DNA of 64,000 bases from Sphingobacteriales bacterium (lineage in GTDB: Bacteria > Bacteroidota > Bacteroidia > Chitinophagales > UBA2359). The DNA is taken from positions 226,001 through 290,000 of the forward strand of contig JADJTG010000013.1 of the NCBI GenBank assembly GCA_016711285.1, read 5' to 3'. The position numbers and the translations under genes were made by a program. This document shows, in pieces, positions 52,015 through 61,550 of this stretch (position 1 is its first letter; every line of letters begins with the position of its first letter). A model generated the notes under the pieces. The model was not told the DNA's origin. It did not search any database and saw nothing but the letters and a program-made list of their open reading frames with translations.

Positions 52015-52323
52015 TTTTTTATGATATGGATAAAAAGTGTGATAATTTGTTTCTGAAAAATATGGGTAAAATTACACGAAAATTCAACAATTTCTTATTT
52101 GAAAATAAAAGCATCTGAATAAAAAATAATGTCGCGTATGTCTTATTTGCTTTATACTGAATTTTTTTTAGCTTTTGAATAAATGATGTAGATTCGTAAA
52201 TACAGAGAAGTATAAAAACTGTTTCAAATTCCTGCATATAAAAATGATTTGTAGGCATCATGGCAGTATCTCGTATCATTTGTTAATAGAAACAAATAAA
52301 AAATCACCACAAACCATTGAAAT
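52015..52323. other. A+T-rich gap of about 310 bases
   Basis: Between the divergent fabH and hypothetical genes. No repeat, terminator or safe promoter was seen. A short frame on the minus strand lacks any sign of a gene. Confidence 0.4.
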
Positions 52324-52818
52324 ATGAAACCTCAGAAAGATATATCAGAAATAATAGAAAAAATTACTGAAAATGCTCCCTCGGTTGATGAAGCCATTAT
52401 AAAATTAAACGGCTATTTTAAACAATATTTTTGGAACAATCATCTTCGTATAAAAATGGGGGAATTATACCTGAAGAAAGGAGACTTTGTAAAAGCAGGA
52501 AAAATGTTGTATTTCAAGGACAAACCGAATGAAGCCGAGCAAAGAGCCATCGTAAGATTTAAGGAGAGTTGTAAAAATAAACACCTCCTTATTCTTAGGT
52601 CGTTTCTTGATAAAGCCAAAGTTCCAAGGGGCATTGATGTAAAAATGAGCTATAAAATATTTAATTTAATCCTGAATGTAGCACAGCAGGAAGGTTCTTT
52701 GCCTGTTGGTATTGTATTATGGATATATCGGTATGAACGAATAAGAAGTATAGAAATAGAAAAAGGATTGATACAAAATTATTCAAGAAACGATAAGTCT
52801 GATGAAAACGTTGTGTAG
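52324..52818 (+). CDS. Hypothetical protein, DUF6584-like
   Basis: 164 residues, no signal peptide. The arrangement NHLRIKMGELYLKKGDFVKAGKMLYFKDKPNEAEQRAIVRFKESC is helical and like a TPR pair in which a KAG step is followed by WY/LYF and an acidic turn, as in DUF6584 proteins, but that match is from memory and weak. A C-terminal part (about 100-164) has no motif. Function unknown. Isolated on the plus strand between two minus-strand genes. Confidence 0.6.
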   Translation: MKPQKDISEIIEKITENAPSVDEAIIKLNGYFKQYFWNNHLRIKMGELYLKKGDFVKAGKMLYFKDKPNEAEQRAIVRFKESCKNKHLLILRSFLDKAKVPRGIDVKMSYKIFNLILNVAQQEGSLPVGIVLWIYRYERIRSIEIEKGLIQNYSRNDKSDENVV

Positions 52819-52897
52819 TTGTTTTTTTGTTGAACTTATAATCCTTTTCAGTTGCAGAAGGTGTATAATTTTACTCAAAAAACCACACATCATTATC

Positions 52898-54595
52898 TCA
52901 AAAACCTTGTGCCGAATCATCTCCACGCGGGTCGGCTCCGCCCTCTAAAGTGCCATCATCGCGCCGCAAAATGGCTTCTACCCTGCCGATAGGTTCGCGC
53001 TCTTTGAGCCTATGTCCCAATGCCTCCAAAGCCGCACGCTGCTGCTCCGAAAAAGTGTCCGTTTCCAAAAAAATCTGGTCGGGCTTCCATTGATGATGAA
53101 AACGCGGCAACGCCACCGCCTCTTGCATGCTCAAACCAAATTCTTCTACATTTAATAATGTCTGCAATACCGATGTAATAATCGTAGCACCACCCGGCGC
53201 ACCCAACACCATATATACTTTTCCATCTTTTTCTGCAATGGTGGGTGTCATCGAACTCAACATGCGCTTGTTTGGTTCAATCGTATTGGCGTTGCTGTTG
53301 GCTATCAAACCAAATTGGTTCGGTGTGTTGGATTTTGCACTGAAATCGTCCATTTCGTTGTTCAATAGAAACCCCGCCCCCTGCACAAATACTTTGTTGC
53401 CAAAACGACTGTTGAGTGTAGTGGTTAGCGAAATTGCATTTCCTTCGGTATCTATAATAGAAATATGTGTGGTTTCTTCGCTTTCGGCGTGCAGTGTGCC
53501 CGCTTGTATATGCTCCGAAGGTGTGGCTTGTTCGGGATTAAAGGAAGCAAAACGCTCTTTTAAATATTGAATATTTAACAAAGATTTTTGCGGAACACGC
53601 ACAAAATCGGGGTCGCCCATATAAGTGGCACGGTCGGCATAAGCACGCCTTTCGGCTTCTGCGATGGCGTGTACGGCGGCAGTGCTGTGTAAGCCCCATT
53701 GTTGCAGCGGTTGATTTTCCAACATGTGCAGAATTTGAAGCAAACAAATACCACCACTTGAAGGCGGCGGCATCGTGATAAGCGACATATTTTTGTAGCT
53801 GCCGCGCAAAGGAGTGCGCCATACAGAATGATAGTTGTCCAAATCGGCTTGTGTGATGATGCCTCCGCCGTATTGCATTTCTGCCAGCAGCAAAGCTGCC
53901 GTTTGTCCTGCATAAAAACCGGCTCTGCCTCCATCGCGAATACGCGCTAAAGTACCCGCTAAATCTTCTAAGTGTATCGTGTCGTCTGCTGCCCACTCGC
54001 CGATTTTTTGAAAATAGTTGAAACGGTTGAGGCGTTCAAAAAGGGCTTTTTCTTTATTGATAAATCCCGCTTCTTTTTCGGTAAGTACAAAGCCATTTCG
54101 TGCCAAATCAACGGCGGGCTGTATTAAATCTGCCCAAGGTAATGTCCCAAAACGCTCGTGCATGGCAATGCAACCGTCCACCGTGCCCGGCACACCTGCC
54201 GCCAAATGCCCGTCTATACTCAACTGAGGAATTATATTTCCATTGCTATCCAAATACATATCGCGGTGTACGGCGGCGGGGGCTGTTTCGCGAAAATCAA
54301 GACAAAACGCTTCGCCTTTGGCACTACGGTATATCAAAAAACCGCCACCGCCTATGTTGCCTGCCTGTGGATATACCACCGCCAACGCCATTTGTACGGC
54401 TACAGCGGCATCTATGGCATTGCCGCCTTTTTTTAGTATATCAACTCCTACGCGAGAGGCTTCGGGGTGTGCCGACACTACCATCGCTTGCGCCGCCAAA
54501 GTGCCGTATTGGTGTTGAGCGCATATACGGGAATACGGTAACATCAAAAAAATATAAAATAATAAAAAACAAATTCTACTGCTGCAAACCAACAT
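52898..54595 (-). CDS. ggt: Gamma-glutamyltranspeptidase
   Basis: 565 residues. The signal peptide (to ICAQ) exports it to the periplasm, where it cleaves glutathione and transfers the gamma-glutamyl group. The large-subunit start MVVSAHPEASRVGVDILKKGGNAIDAAVA and the small-subunit nucleophile Thr in EETTHISIIDTEGNAISLTTTLNSRFGNK mark the self-cleavage site (before the second Thr of ETT). Further motifs are LNNEMDDFS, SSMTPTI and LGAPGGATIITSV. The end, EGGADPRGDDSAQGF, is typical. Isolated gene. Confidence 0.95.
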   Translation of the reverse strand: MLVCSSRICFLLFYIFLMLPYSRICAQHQYGTLAAQAMVVSAHPEASRVGVDILKKGGNAIDAAVAVQMALAVVYPQAGNIGGGGFLIYRSAKGEAFCLDFRETAPAAVHRDMYLDSNGNIIPQLSIDGHLAAGVPGTVDGCIAMHERFGTLPWADLIQPAVDLARNGFVLTEKEAGFINKEKALFERLNRFNYFQKIGEWAADDTIHLEDLAGTLARIRDGGRAGFYAGQTAALLLAEMQYGGGIITQADLDNYHSVWRTPLRGSYKNMSLITMPPPSSGGICLLQILHMLENQPLQQWGLHSTAAVHAIAEAERRAYADRATYMGDPDFVRVPQKSLLNIQYLKERFASFNPEQATPSEHIQAGTLHAESEETTHISIIDTEGNAISLTTTLNSRFGNKVFVQGAGFLLNNEMDDFSAKSNTPNQFGLIANSNANTIEPNKRMLSSMTPTIAEKDGKVYMVLGAPGGATIITSVLQTLLNVEEFGLSMQEAVALPRFHHQWKPDQIFLETDTFSEQQRAALEALGHRLKEREPIGRVEAILRRDDGTLEGGADPRGDDSAQGF

Positions 54596-54882
54596 AGGCA
54601 GAGGTAGTTTTTATAAAAATAACTCAAAAAAAATAAAGACTTTACATAATAAACAACTCAATATAATTGTTCAAACTATTATTTATTTAAAAGCCGAATT
54701 GTATGAACATTTTTCTATTTTTGTGCATTATTTTGGATAAAGAAATGAAAAATGTGCAAACATATTGCTGCAAAAGTAGCGTATCCTTCACAAATTCTGT
54801 TTTTCTTTTATAATAAAACCTGTTTTTTCCTTATTATTAAAATTAAGTAAATTTAAAATACACAAACAACACATTTTGTATC

Positions 54883-57282
54883 ATGGCAACATCTCATCGT
54901 ATTATTAAAAAAGTAGCCGTTTTGGGTTCGGGCGTTATGGGCAGCCGTATTGCCTGTCATTTTGCCAATATCGGCTGCGAAGTATTGTTGTTGGATATTG
55001 TTCCGAATGATTTAAAAGAAGAAGAAAAAAATAAACCCGCCGCCCGCAATCGCATTGTTAATGAGTCTTTGCAAGCTACTTTTAAAGCTAATCCGGCGGC
55101 TTTGTATCATAAAAAATTCGCTTCGCGTATCCAAACCGGTAACTTTGATGATGATTTGTCCAAAATAAAAAATTGTGACTGGGTGCTGGAAGCCGTAGTA
55201 GAGCGTTTGGACATCAAACAGCAATTGTATGCAAAGGTAGAACAACACCGCCGCGCCGGTACGCTTATTACCTCTAATACTTCCGGTATTCCTATTCATT
55301 TGCTCGCTCAAGGACGCAGCGATGATTTTAAAGCTAATTTTTGCGGCACACACTTTTTTAATCCGCCGCGCTATTTGCGCCTGCTCGAAATTATCCCCAC
55401 TCCCGACACGCGTCCCGAAGTTGTAGATTTTTTGATGCACTACGGCGATTTGTTTTTGGGAAAAACCACCGTGCTGTGCAAAGATACCCCCGGCTTTATC
55501 GCCAATCGTATCGGCGTATTCGGTATGATGGCTACTTTTAAGCTGATGGGCGAAATGGATATGACCCCTACACAGGTAGATTCACTCACAGGCACTATCG
55601 CCGGTCGTCCGAAGTCGGCTACTTTCCGCACCGCCGATGTGGTGGGTTTGGATACGCTTATCAAAGTTGCCAAAGGCTTATACGATAGTGGCGCAAATGA
55701 CGAAGCCCGCGATATTTTCTTATTGCCCGATTATTTGAAAAAAATGGAAGAGAACAAATGGTTGGGTGATAAAACAAAACAGGGATTTTTCAAAAAAGAC
55801 CGCGATGAGAAAGGAAAGAGCATCATCAAGGCACTCAACCTCAAAACAATGGAATATGAAACGGAAGCCAAAACCAAATTTGCTGCCGTAGAAGCCGCCA
55901 AACCCATTGAAAATTTGCGCGAGCGACTCAAAGTGTTGCACGGCGCAGGCGACAAAGCCGCAGAGTTTTTAAATAAATTGGCATATCAGGTATTTCAATA
56001 TTGTAGTTTTCGTATTCCCGAAATTGCCGACCATTTGTATCAAATAGATGATGCCATGCGTGCAGGCTTCGGTTGGGAATTAGGACCTTTTGAACTGTGG
56101 GACGTGTTGGGTGTGGAAAAAACCGTCAAAAAAATGAGCGACAACGGAAATGCTCCCGCCGCTTGGGTGCAAGAGATGCTAGCAAAAGGAATTTCTTCTT
56201 TTTATAAATCCGAAAACGGCAAACGTTTTTGCTATCAGCCTGCTACCCAACAATACGAAGCCATTGCCGGAACAGAGGCTTTGATTATGCTGGATAATTT
56301 CCGCGCCCAAAAATCGGTGTGGAGCAATAGCGGCGGCACCCTCCACGACATCGGAGATGGTGTTTTGTGCTTGGAGTTTCATACCAAAATGAATGCCATC
56401 GGCGGCGAAGTGCTCGAAGGTATCAACACAGCCATAGACATCGCCGAACAAGAAGGCTGGAAAGGTTTGGTCATTGGTAATGATTCACAGACTTTTTCGG
56501 CAGGAGCTAATTTGGGCTTGATTTATATGTTTGCCTTAGAGCAGGAGTTTGATGAGTTGGATATTGCTATTCGTATGTTCCAAAATACAATGATGCGTCT
56601 GCGCTTTTGCAATGTGCCTACCGTGGCTGCTCCGCACGGCTTGACACTCGGCGGCGGTTGCGAACTCTCTATGCACTGCGACCGCATTGTGGCGGCTGCC
56701 GAAACCTACATTGGTTTGGTAGAAGTAGGTGTAGGGGTAATTCCGGGTGGCGGCGGTACAAAAGAGTTTGTATTGCGGGCTTCGGACAGGTATTTTGAAG
56801 GCGATATTGAAATTCCGACTTTGCAAAAATATTTGCTCACCATCGGTAAAGCCGAAGTTGCCACCTCTGCCTACGAAGCCTACGATTTGGGTATTATGCA
56901 AGCCGGCAAAGATACGGTTACGCTCAATTTGAGTCGGCAGTTGGCTGATGCGAAAGAGGCAGTATTGGAACTCTACAATGCAGGCTACACCGCTCCTACA
57001 CCGCGCACCGACATCAAGGTATTGGGCAGACAAGCACTCGGTTCTTTGATAGTAGGTATTGAGCAAATGAAAGCAGGTAATTTTATTTCGGAATACGATG
57101 CACACATTGCCAAAAAATTGGCGTATGTGATGTGCGGCGGCGATTTGTCGCAGCCTACTTTGGTATCGGAACAATATTTGCTGGATTTGGAACGCGAAAC
57201 TTTCTTATCCTTGCTCACCGAACGCAAAACATTAGAACGCATACAAAGTATTCTCACAAGCGGTAAGCCTTTGAGAAATTAG
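54883..57282 (+). CDS. 3-hydroxyacyl-CoA dehydrogenase/enoyl-CoA hydratase fusion (FadN type)
   Basis: 799 residues with the dehydrogenase first and the hydratase last, the order of Bacillus FadN and opposite to E. coli FadB. The NAD-binding motif VAVLGSGVMGSRIACHFANIG is at residues 10-30; the dehydrogenase helices contain HFFNPPRYLRLLEIIP and KDTPGFIANRIGVF. The hydratase part from about 490 has GLVIGNDSQTFSAGANLGL, then PTVAAPHGLTLGGGCELSMHCDRIVAA and GVGVIPGGGGTKE, with the catalytic Glu. It would run two steps of fatty-acid beta-oxidation. A thiolase or acyl-CoA dehydrogenase gene is not next to it. Confidence 0.93.
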   Translation: MATSHRIIKKVAVLGSGVMGSRIACHFANIGCEVLLLDIVPNDLKEEEKNKPAARNRIVNESLQATFKANPAALYHKKFASRIQTGNFDDDLSKIKNCDWVLEAVVERLDIKQQLYAKVEQHRRAGTLITSNTSGIPIHLLAQGRSDDFKANFCGTHFFNPPRYLRLLEIIPTPDTRPEVVDFLMHYGDLFLGKTTVLCKDTPGFIANRIGVFGMMATFKLMGEMDMTPTQVDSLTGTIAGRPKSATFRTADVVGLDTLIKVAKGLYDSGANDEARDIFLLPDYLKKMEENKWLGDKTKQGFFKKDRDEKGKSIIKALNLKTMEYETEAKTKFAAVEAAKPIENLRERLKVLHGAGDKAAEFLNKLAYQVFQYCSFRIPEIADHLYQIDDAMRAGFGWELGPFELWDVLGVEKTVKKMSDNGNAPAAWVQEMLAKGISSFYKSENGKRFCYQPATQQYEAIAGTEALIMLDNFRAQKSVWSNSGGTLHDIGDGVLCLEFHTKMNAIGGEVLEGINTAIDIAEQEGWKGLVIGNDSQTFSAGANLGLIYMFALEQEFDELDIAIRMFQNTMMRLRFCNVPTVAAPHGLTLGGGCELSMHCDRIVAAAETYIGLVEVGVGVIPGGGGTKEFVLRASDRYFEGDIEIPTLQKYLLTIGKAEVATSAYEAYDLGIMQAGKDTVTLNLSRQLADAKEAVLELYNAGYTAPTPRTDIKVLGRQALGSLIVGIEQMKAGNFISEYDAHIAKKLAYVMCGGDLSQPTLVSEQYLLDLERETFLSLLTERKTLERIQSILTSGKPLRN

Positions 57283-57319
57283 ATTTTTAAAATTTTTAAA
57301 ATAAAAAAAACAACTTTTT

Positions 57320-57584
57320 ATGTCTTTACAAAATACTTCGCTTGGCTTGCTCATTTTGCGCATTTCTTTGGGGTTGATGATGCTTTTGCATGGTATTGCC
57401 AAAATAACGCACGGTATTGAGGGCATCAAAGGAATGTTTGGCGCATGCCTCCGACATTTTTACAGTAGGCGAACACGGCGGCTGGGGCGTAGAGTTGGCG
57501 GGTTTGTATTTGTTCGGTGCATTGGCTTTGTTTTTTACAGGCGGCGGAAATTATGCACTTTCTACTGCCAATCGCTGGGATTAA
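57320..57584 (+). pseudogene. DoxX-family protein with internal deletion and frameshift
   Basis: The first 42 codons read MSLQNTSLGLLILRISLGLMMLLHGIAKITHGIEGIKGMF, the start of DoxX membrane proteins. After GMFG the frame changes, and a second frame gives AHASDIFTVGEHGGW and then VELAGLYLFGALALFFTGGGNYALSTANRWD with a TAA at 57582. The family normally has about 45 more residues between these parts. So a deletion has removed the middle and shifted the frame. It lies between the beta-oxidation gene and sucB. Confidence 0.8.
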
Positions 57585-57695
57585 ATCGGTTTGTACCGCA
57601 TATTTTTTATTTTACATCAATTTTTATCCTGTAAACTGACAATATAACATACACAGATTTAAGTTTTTTTTATCTTGTAATTTCAATATATCATT

Positions 57696-58919
57696 ATGAT
57701 AATAGAAGTAAAAGTGCCTTCGGTGGGCGAATCGGTAAATGAAGTAACACTTGCCTCTTGGTTAGTAAAAGACGGCGATATGGTACAAATAGACCAAAGC
57801 CTCTGCGAACTGGAGTCTGATAAAGCCTCTATGGAACTGCCCGCCGAAAAAGCGGGTAAAATCAAAATTATTGCTGCAACAGGCAGTGATTTGGGTATCG
57901 GTGCCTTGCTGGCTACTATTGATACTGCTGCTGCATCTGCCGCTGCTTCGCCCAAAGCCGACAGCCCCGCCGCGCCGCCGCCAACTGCTCCTGCCCCACC
58001 CCCTGCCGTTTCGGGAGGCAGCAACTATGCCGGTGGGCATCCATCGCCGGCTGCTGCCAAGCTCATCGCCGAAAATCAGGTGACAGTGGTACAGGGAACC
58101 GGAAAAGACGGGCGCATTACCAAAGAAGATGCACAAAAAGCCATAGAACAAAAAAATAATACGCCTGCGCCACCGCCTGCCGACAGCAAAGCAACGCCGC
58201 CGCCTGCTGCCAACGACAACAGAGCTGTACGCCGCGAAAAAATGAGCCGTCTGCGCCGTACTATCGCCGCACATTTGGTAGAAGCTAAAAATACCACTGC
58301 CATGCTCACCACTTTCAATGAAGTGGACTTGACAGAAATTATGGCTGTTCGTGCCAAATACAAAGATATTTTCAAAGAAAAACATCAGGTCGGGCTGGGC
58401 TTTATGTCGTTTTTTACCAAAGCCTGTTGTGTGGCTTTGTTGGAATTTCCGCCCGTTAATGCTCAAATCAATGGCGATGATATTGTGTATCACGATTTTG
58501 TGGACATCAGCGTTGCCGTTTCTACGCCGCGCGGCTTGGTGACACCGGTGGTGCGCAACGCACACGCTATGAATTTGGAGCAAATAGAAAAAGCTATCGG
58601 AGAACTTGCCGTGCGCGGACGCGACAATAAACTCGGACTTGATGATATGGAGGGCGGTACATTTACCATCAGCAATGGCGGTGTATTCGGTTCTTTGCTT
58701 TCTACGCCTATCATCAATGCACCGCAAACCGCTATTTTGGGTATGCACAAAATTCAAGACCGCCCTATGGTTATCAACGGCGAAATAAAAGTGCGCCCGA
58801 TGATGTATTTGGCTCTCAGCTACGACCACCGTATTATTGACGGCAAAGAGGCGGTTTCGTTTTTGGTGCGTGTAAAAGAATTGCTCGAAGACCCTATCCG
58901 CTTGATGTTGGGCGTGTAA
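57696..58919 (+). CDS. sucB: 2-oxoglutarate dehydrogenase E2 (dihydrolipoamide succinyltransferase)
   Basis: 407 residues. A lipoyl domain at 1-75 with the lipoyl-Lys43 in ESDKASMEL; an Ala/Pro linker; a peripheral-subunit-binding domain (PSPAAAKLIAENQVTVVQGTGKDGRITKEDAQKA, about 110-147); a second Pro/Ala linker; and the catalytic domain to the end with His377 and Asp381 in YDHRIIDGKEAV. The VPSVGES start and the ESDKA sequence favour the succinyl over the acetyl type. E1 (sucA) and E3 are not beside it. Confidence 0.95.
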   Translation: MIIEVKVPSVGESVNEVTLASWLVKDGDMVQIDQSLCELESDKASMELPAEKAGKIKIIAATGSDLGIGALLATIDTAAASAAASPKADSPAAPPPTAPAPPPAVSGGSNYAGGHPSPAAAKLIAENQVTVVQGTGKDGRITKEDAQKAIEQKNNTPAPPPADSKATPPPAANDNRAVRREKMSRLRRTIAAHLVEAKNTTAMLTTFNEVDLTEIMAVRAKYKDIFKEKHQVGLGFMSFFTKACCVALLEFPPVNAQINGDDIVYHDFVDISVAVSTPRGLVTPVVRNAHAMNLEQIEKAIGELAVRGRDNKLGLDDMEGGTFTISNGGVFGSLLSTPIINAPQTAILGMHKIQDRPMVINGEIKVRPMMYLALSYDHRIIDGKEAVSFLVRVKELLEDPIRLMLGV

Positions 58920-59032
58920 TGAGCGAGAAAAAAGAGACGCAGTTTTCTTTTGTTCTTTTGTATTGATTTGTATTTTTATATACTCCCTTCTTCAAAAAAG
59001 AGGCGAAATATTTATTCATCATTATTTTTTGT

Positions 59033-59079
59033 TTCCGCTGCAAAATTCTTTGTGTTATTTTGCAGCGGAATTTTTTTTT
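59033..59079 (+). terminator. Strong terminator between sucB and rsmE
   Basis: TTCCGCTGCAAAAT (59033-59046) pairs perfectly with ATTTTGCAGCGGAA (59057-59070), a 14-bp stem with a 10-base loop followed by nine T. Only three bases separate the T-run from the rsmE start codon, so either rsmE has a transcript that begins inside this stretch or the terminator attenuates it. Confidence 0.85.
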
Positions 59080-59082
59080 CAG

Positions 59083-59808
59083 ATGCAATTATTTTATCAG
59101 GCGGATATTGACAAGGGCAGCCTTTTTTTGGATAGCGAAGAAGCGCGTCACGCTGCCAAAGTATTGCGCAAAAATGCAGGCGATTTGCTACATGTTACTG
59201 ATGGCAAAGGAAATTTGTATGAGGTTCAGATTACTCAAATTACCTACGAGCGTTGTTTGTTTCGTGTGTTGGGGGTAAAAAATACAGCACCGCCGCCTTT
59301 TTTGCATATCGCTGTTGCGCCTACTAAAAATTTAGACCGCTTTGAATGGTTGGTGGAAAAATGTACCGAATTTGGCGTTACCCATATTACGCCTTTGCTC
59401 ACGCAACGCTGCGAATTGCGCCAGCATATTAAATTGGAACGCCTCCAAAAAATTGCCGCCGCTGCCATGAAACAATCGCTCAAATATCATTTGCCCCTCA
59501 TACAACCCGCCCTTGATTTGGCTGCTTTTCTTCGGCAGCACGGAAATGGTGCTTTGCCCTCTTCCGAAGCGGAGCAGCGTTTTATCGCTTATATTGAAAC
59601 GCCGCCACCGCCACATCTCAAAAGTTGCTATGTCGCTCCGCTCCCTGTGTGTGTGCTCATCGGTCCCGAAGGCGACTTCACAGAGGCAGAAGTGGCGGCT
59701 TGTGAGGCTTGCGGCTTTGAGCGGGTATCGTTGGGCGGTAGCCGCCTACGCACCGAAACGGCAGCCATCGCCGCTTGTCATCTGATTCAGGTGTTGCGGG
59801 AGCAGTAG
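59083..59808 (+). CDS. rsmE: 16S rRNA (uracil(1498)-N(3))-methyltransferase
   Basis: About 241 residues from the ATG at 59083; an upstream open frame to 58963 would run through the terminator hairpin and has no family likeness. RsmE methylates U1498 of 16S rRNA. The PUA-like N-terminal domain has EEARHAAKVLRKNAGDLLHVTDGKGNLYEVQI. The SPOUT fold has APTKNLDRFEWLVEKCTEFGVTHITPLLTQRCE, then LIGPEGDFTEAEVAACEACGFERVSLGGSRLRTETA, including the trefoil-knot SAM site. It stops 14 bp from the converging hisS stop. Confidence 0.93.
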   Translation: MQLFYQADIDKGSLFLDSEEARHAAKVLRKNAGDLLHVTDGKGNLYEVQITQITYERCLFRVLGVKNTAPPPFLHIAVAPTKNLDRFEWLVEKCTEFGVTHITPLLTQRCELRQHIKLERLQKIAAAAMKQSLKYHLPLIQPALDLAAFLRQHGNGALPSSEAEQRFIAYIETPPPPHLKSCYVAPLPVCVLIGPEGDFTEAEVAACEACGFERVSLGGSRLRTETAAIAACHLIQVLREQ

Positions 59809-59822
59809 TGCGGTGCTTTTTT

Positions 59823-61205
59823 TTATTTTACCCCAAAAAAACTCAATAATTCATCTGCCCGCATATCGCGTTGCTCGCCGCTTTCCATGTTTTTGAGTGT
59901 AAAAGTGCCGCTTTGCATTTCGTTGCTGCCGATGAATATTACATGTGGAATTTTTTTATCGTTGGCATAGTTCATCGCTTTTTTGAGTTTTTTGCCGCTT
60001 ACCAATTCGGGGTACAACTCGGCGGCAATGCCCGCCTGACGCACCGACTGCACCGTGCGAATGGCAAAGGGCAGTGCGTTTTCTTCAAAAGCCAAAATGA
60101 GCAGACGACTACTGAAAAAATCTTTTTCCCCAAAAATGCCCAGAGCTTCCATTAAATCATAAATTCTGTCTAAACCAAACGACATACCCACGCCCGACAT
60201 ACCCTGCCAACCGAAAATGCCCGTGAGGTTGTCGTATCTGCCGCCGCCGACTACTGTTCCTAACTTTACCGAAGTGGGTACGGTTTCCAATACTACACCT
60301 GTGTAGTAGCTCAAGCCGCGTGCCAGCAGCGGATCTAAAGCGATATTTTGATGCGCCGCTTCGCCTTTGGCGTAGTTCAGATATTGCAGCAGTTGTTCCA
60401 TATCTGCCAAACCCGCTTGGGCTGTTTCGGAGGAGGCGAGCAGGTTTTTGAGTTGGCGGCATACTTCGACGGGTGAGTCTGCGGCGAGTTGTATAAAATG
60501 TTGTAATGAGTCGCTGTGTGTGTCGATGCCGCGTGCTTGTAATTCGGCGCATACGCCGTCAAACCCTATTTTATCCAATTTATCCACCGCCACTGTAAAT
60601 TCCTGAAAATTGTCTTTTGCGCCGCACACTTCCGCTACGCCTTCGAGAATTTTGCGGTGGTTGATTTTTATACTAAAATCTTGAATACCTAATTCCCCGA
60701 ACACTTCCTGAATAATGGCGATGAGTTCCATTTCGCAGAGTAGGCTGTCTGTGCCGATGATGTCGCCATCGCATTGATAAAACTCGCGGTAGCGTCCTTT
60801 TTGCGGACGGTCGGCACGCCACACCGGTTGTATTTGGTAGCGTTTGAAAGGAAAAGCGAGTTGTTCGCGGTTCATTACCACAAAGCGTGCAAAAGGTACG
60901 GTGAGGTCGTAGCGCAAACCTTTGTCGCTGATGTGAGGCAGCAATTTTTTGGCGTTTTTTTCCTCCATAACTGCTTCGGGGCATTTTGCCAAAAAATCGC
61001 CGGAGTTGAGAATTTTAAACAAAAGCTGGTCGCCTTCGTCGCCGTATTTGCCGCTCAATGTACTTAGATTTTCCATTGCGGGTGTTTCCAAGGGCAAAAA
61101 ACCATATCGCTCATAAGCGCGGCGAATGGTGTTGATGATGTATTGGCGTTTGGCGACCTGCTCCGGTGCAAAATCGCGTGTGCCGCTGGGTATGGAGGGT
61201 TTCAT
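59823..61205 (-). CDS. hisS: Histidyl-tRNA synthetase
   Basis: 460 residues, class II aminoacyl-tRNA synthetase that charges tRNA-His. Motif 2 is in RFVVMNREQLAFPFKRYQIQPVWRADRPQKGRYREFYQCDGDIIG; the family motif RGLSYYTGVVLE and GGGRYDNLTGIFGW follow, then the C-terminal anticodon-binding domain (from about 360). It begins with MKPSIPSGTRDFAPEQVAKRQ, the proper start of the enzyme. It stands alone on the minus strand. Confidence 0.96.
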   Translation of the reverse strand: MKPSIPSGTRDFAPEQVAKRQYIINTIRRAYERYGFLPLETPAMENLSTLSGKYGDEGDQLLFKILNSGDFLAKCPEAVMEEKNAKKLLPHISDKGLRYDLTVPFARFVVMNREQLAFPFKRYQIQPVWRADRPQKGRYREFYQCDGDIIGTDSLLCEMELIAIIQEVFGELGIQDFSIKINHRKILEGVAEVCGAKDNFQEFTVAVDKLDKIGFDGVCAELQARGIDTHSDSLQHFIQLAADSPVEVCRQLKNLLASSETAQAGLADMEQLLQYLNYAKGEAAHQNIALDPLLARGLSYYTGVVLETVPTSVKLGTVVGGGRYDNLTGIFGWQGMSGVGMSFGLDRIYDLMEALGIFGEKDFFSSRLLILAFEENALPFAIRTVQSVRQAGIAAELYPELVSGKKLKKAMNYANDKKIPHVIFIGSNEMQSGTFTLKNMESGEQRDMRADELLSFFGVK

Positions 61206-61340
61206 AAGATTTTTTTGTTAAAAAAGGACAGGCGAAATTAGCCATAAAAATCTATTTTAGTATATACTGGTCGTTTTTCCTTGCGGGTGAGCGGTTATTT
61301 TTGAAAGGAATGAAATGTATGTTTTCTGTGCCACAAAAAA

Positions 61341-61550
61341 ACTTTTACAAAACAATGACAAAAAAACGACTCCTAAATTTGGTGCGTTGAAAAAGATGCG
61401 GTTAATTAGTTCCGTTATTATATTAAAAAAAAATAACTCTGCGCCTTTGCGCCTTAGCGGTAAAAAAGATACTAACCGCAAAGACGCAGAGATGCGAAGA
61501 GAAAGAACATAAAAGGCGATATTTTTAATTCAATTCTCAATTTTTTCTTT
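61341..61550 (+). repeat. Paralog upstream module, long form, third copy
   Basis: ACTTTTACAAAACAATGACA, CTCCTAAATTTGGTGCGTTG, AAAAGATGCGGTTAATTAGT and CCGTTATTATATTAAAAA match the modules at 39404 and (reversed) 20346; then the GCGGT-type palindrome in a variant form and AAAGAACATAAAAGGCG. More diverged than the other two. The 135 bases before it, back to hisS, hold nothing recognised. Confidence 0.7.

Noticed and set aside
57762..58829. Long open frame antisense to sucB; similar ones antisense to the OmpA-type gene (34215-35060) and mnmG (5812-6399)
   Set aside because: They mirror the codon pattern of well-supported genes, have no family likeness and lack start signals.
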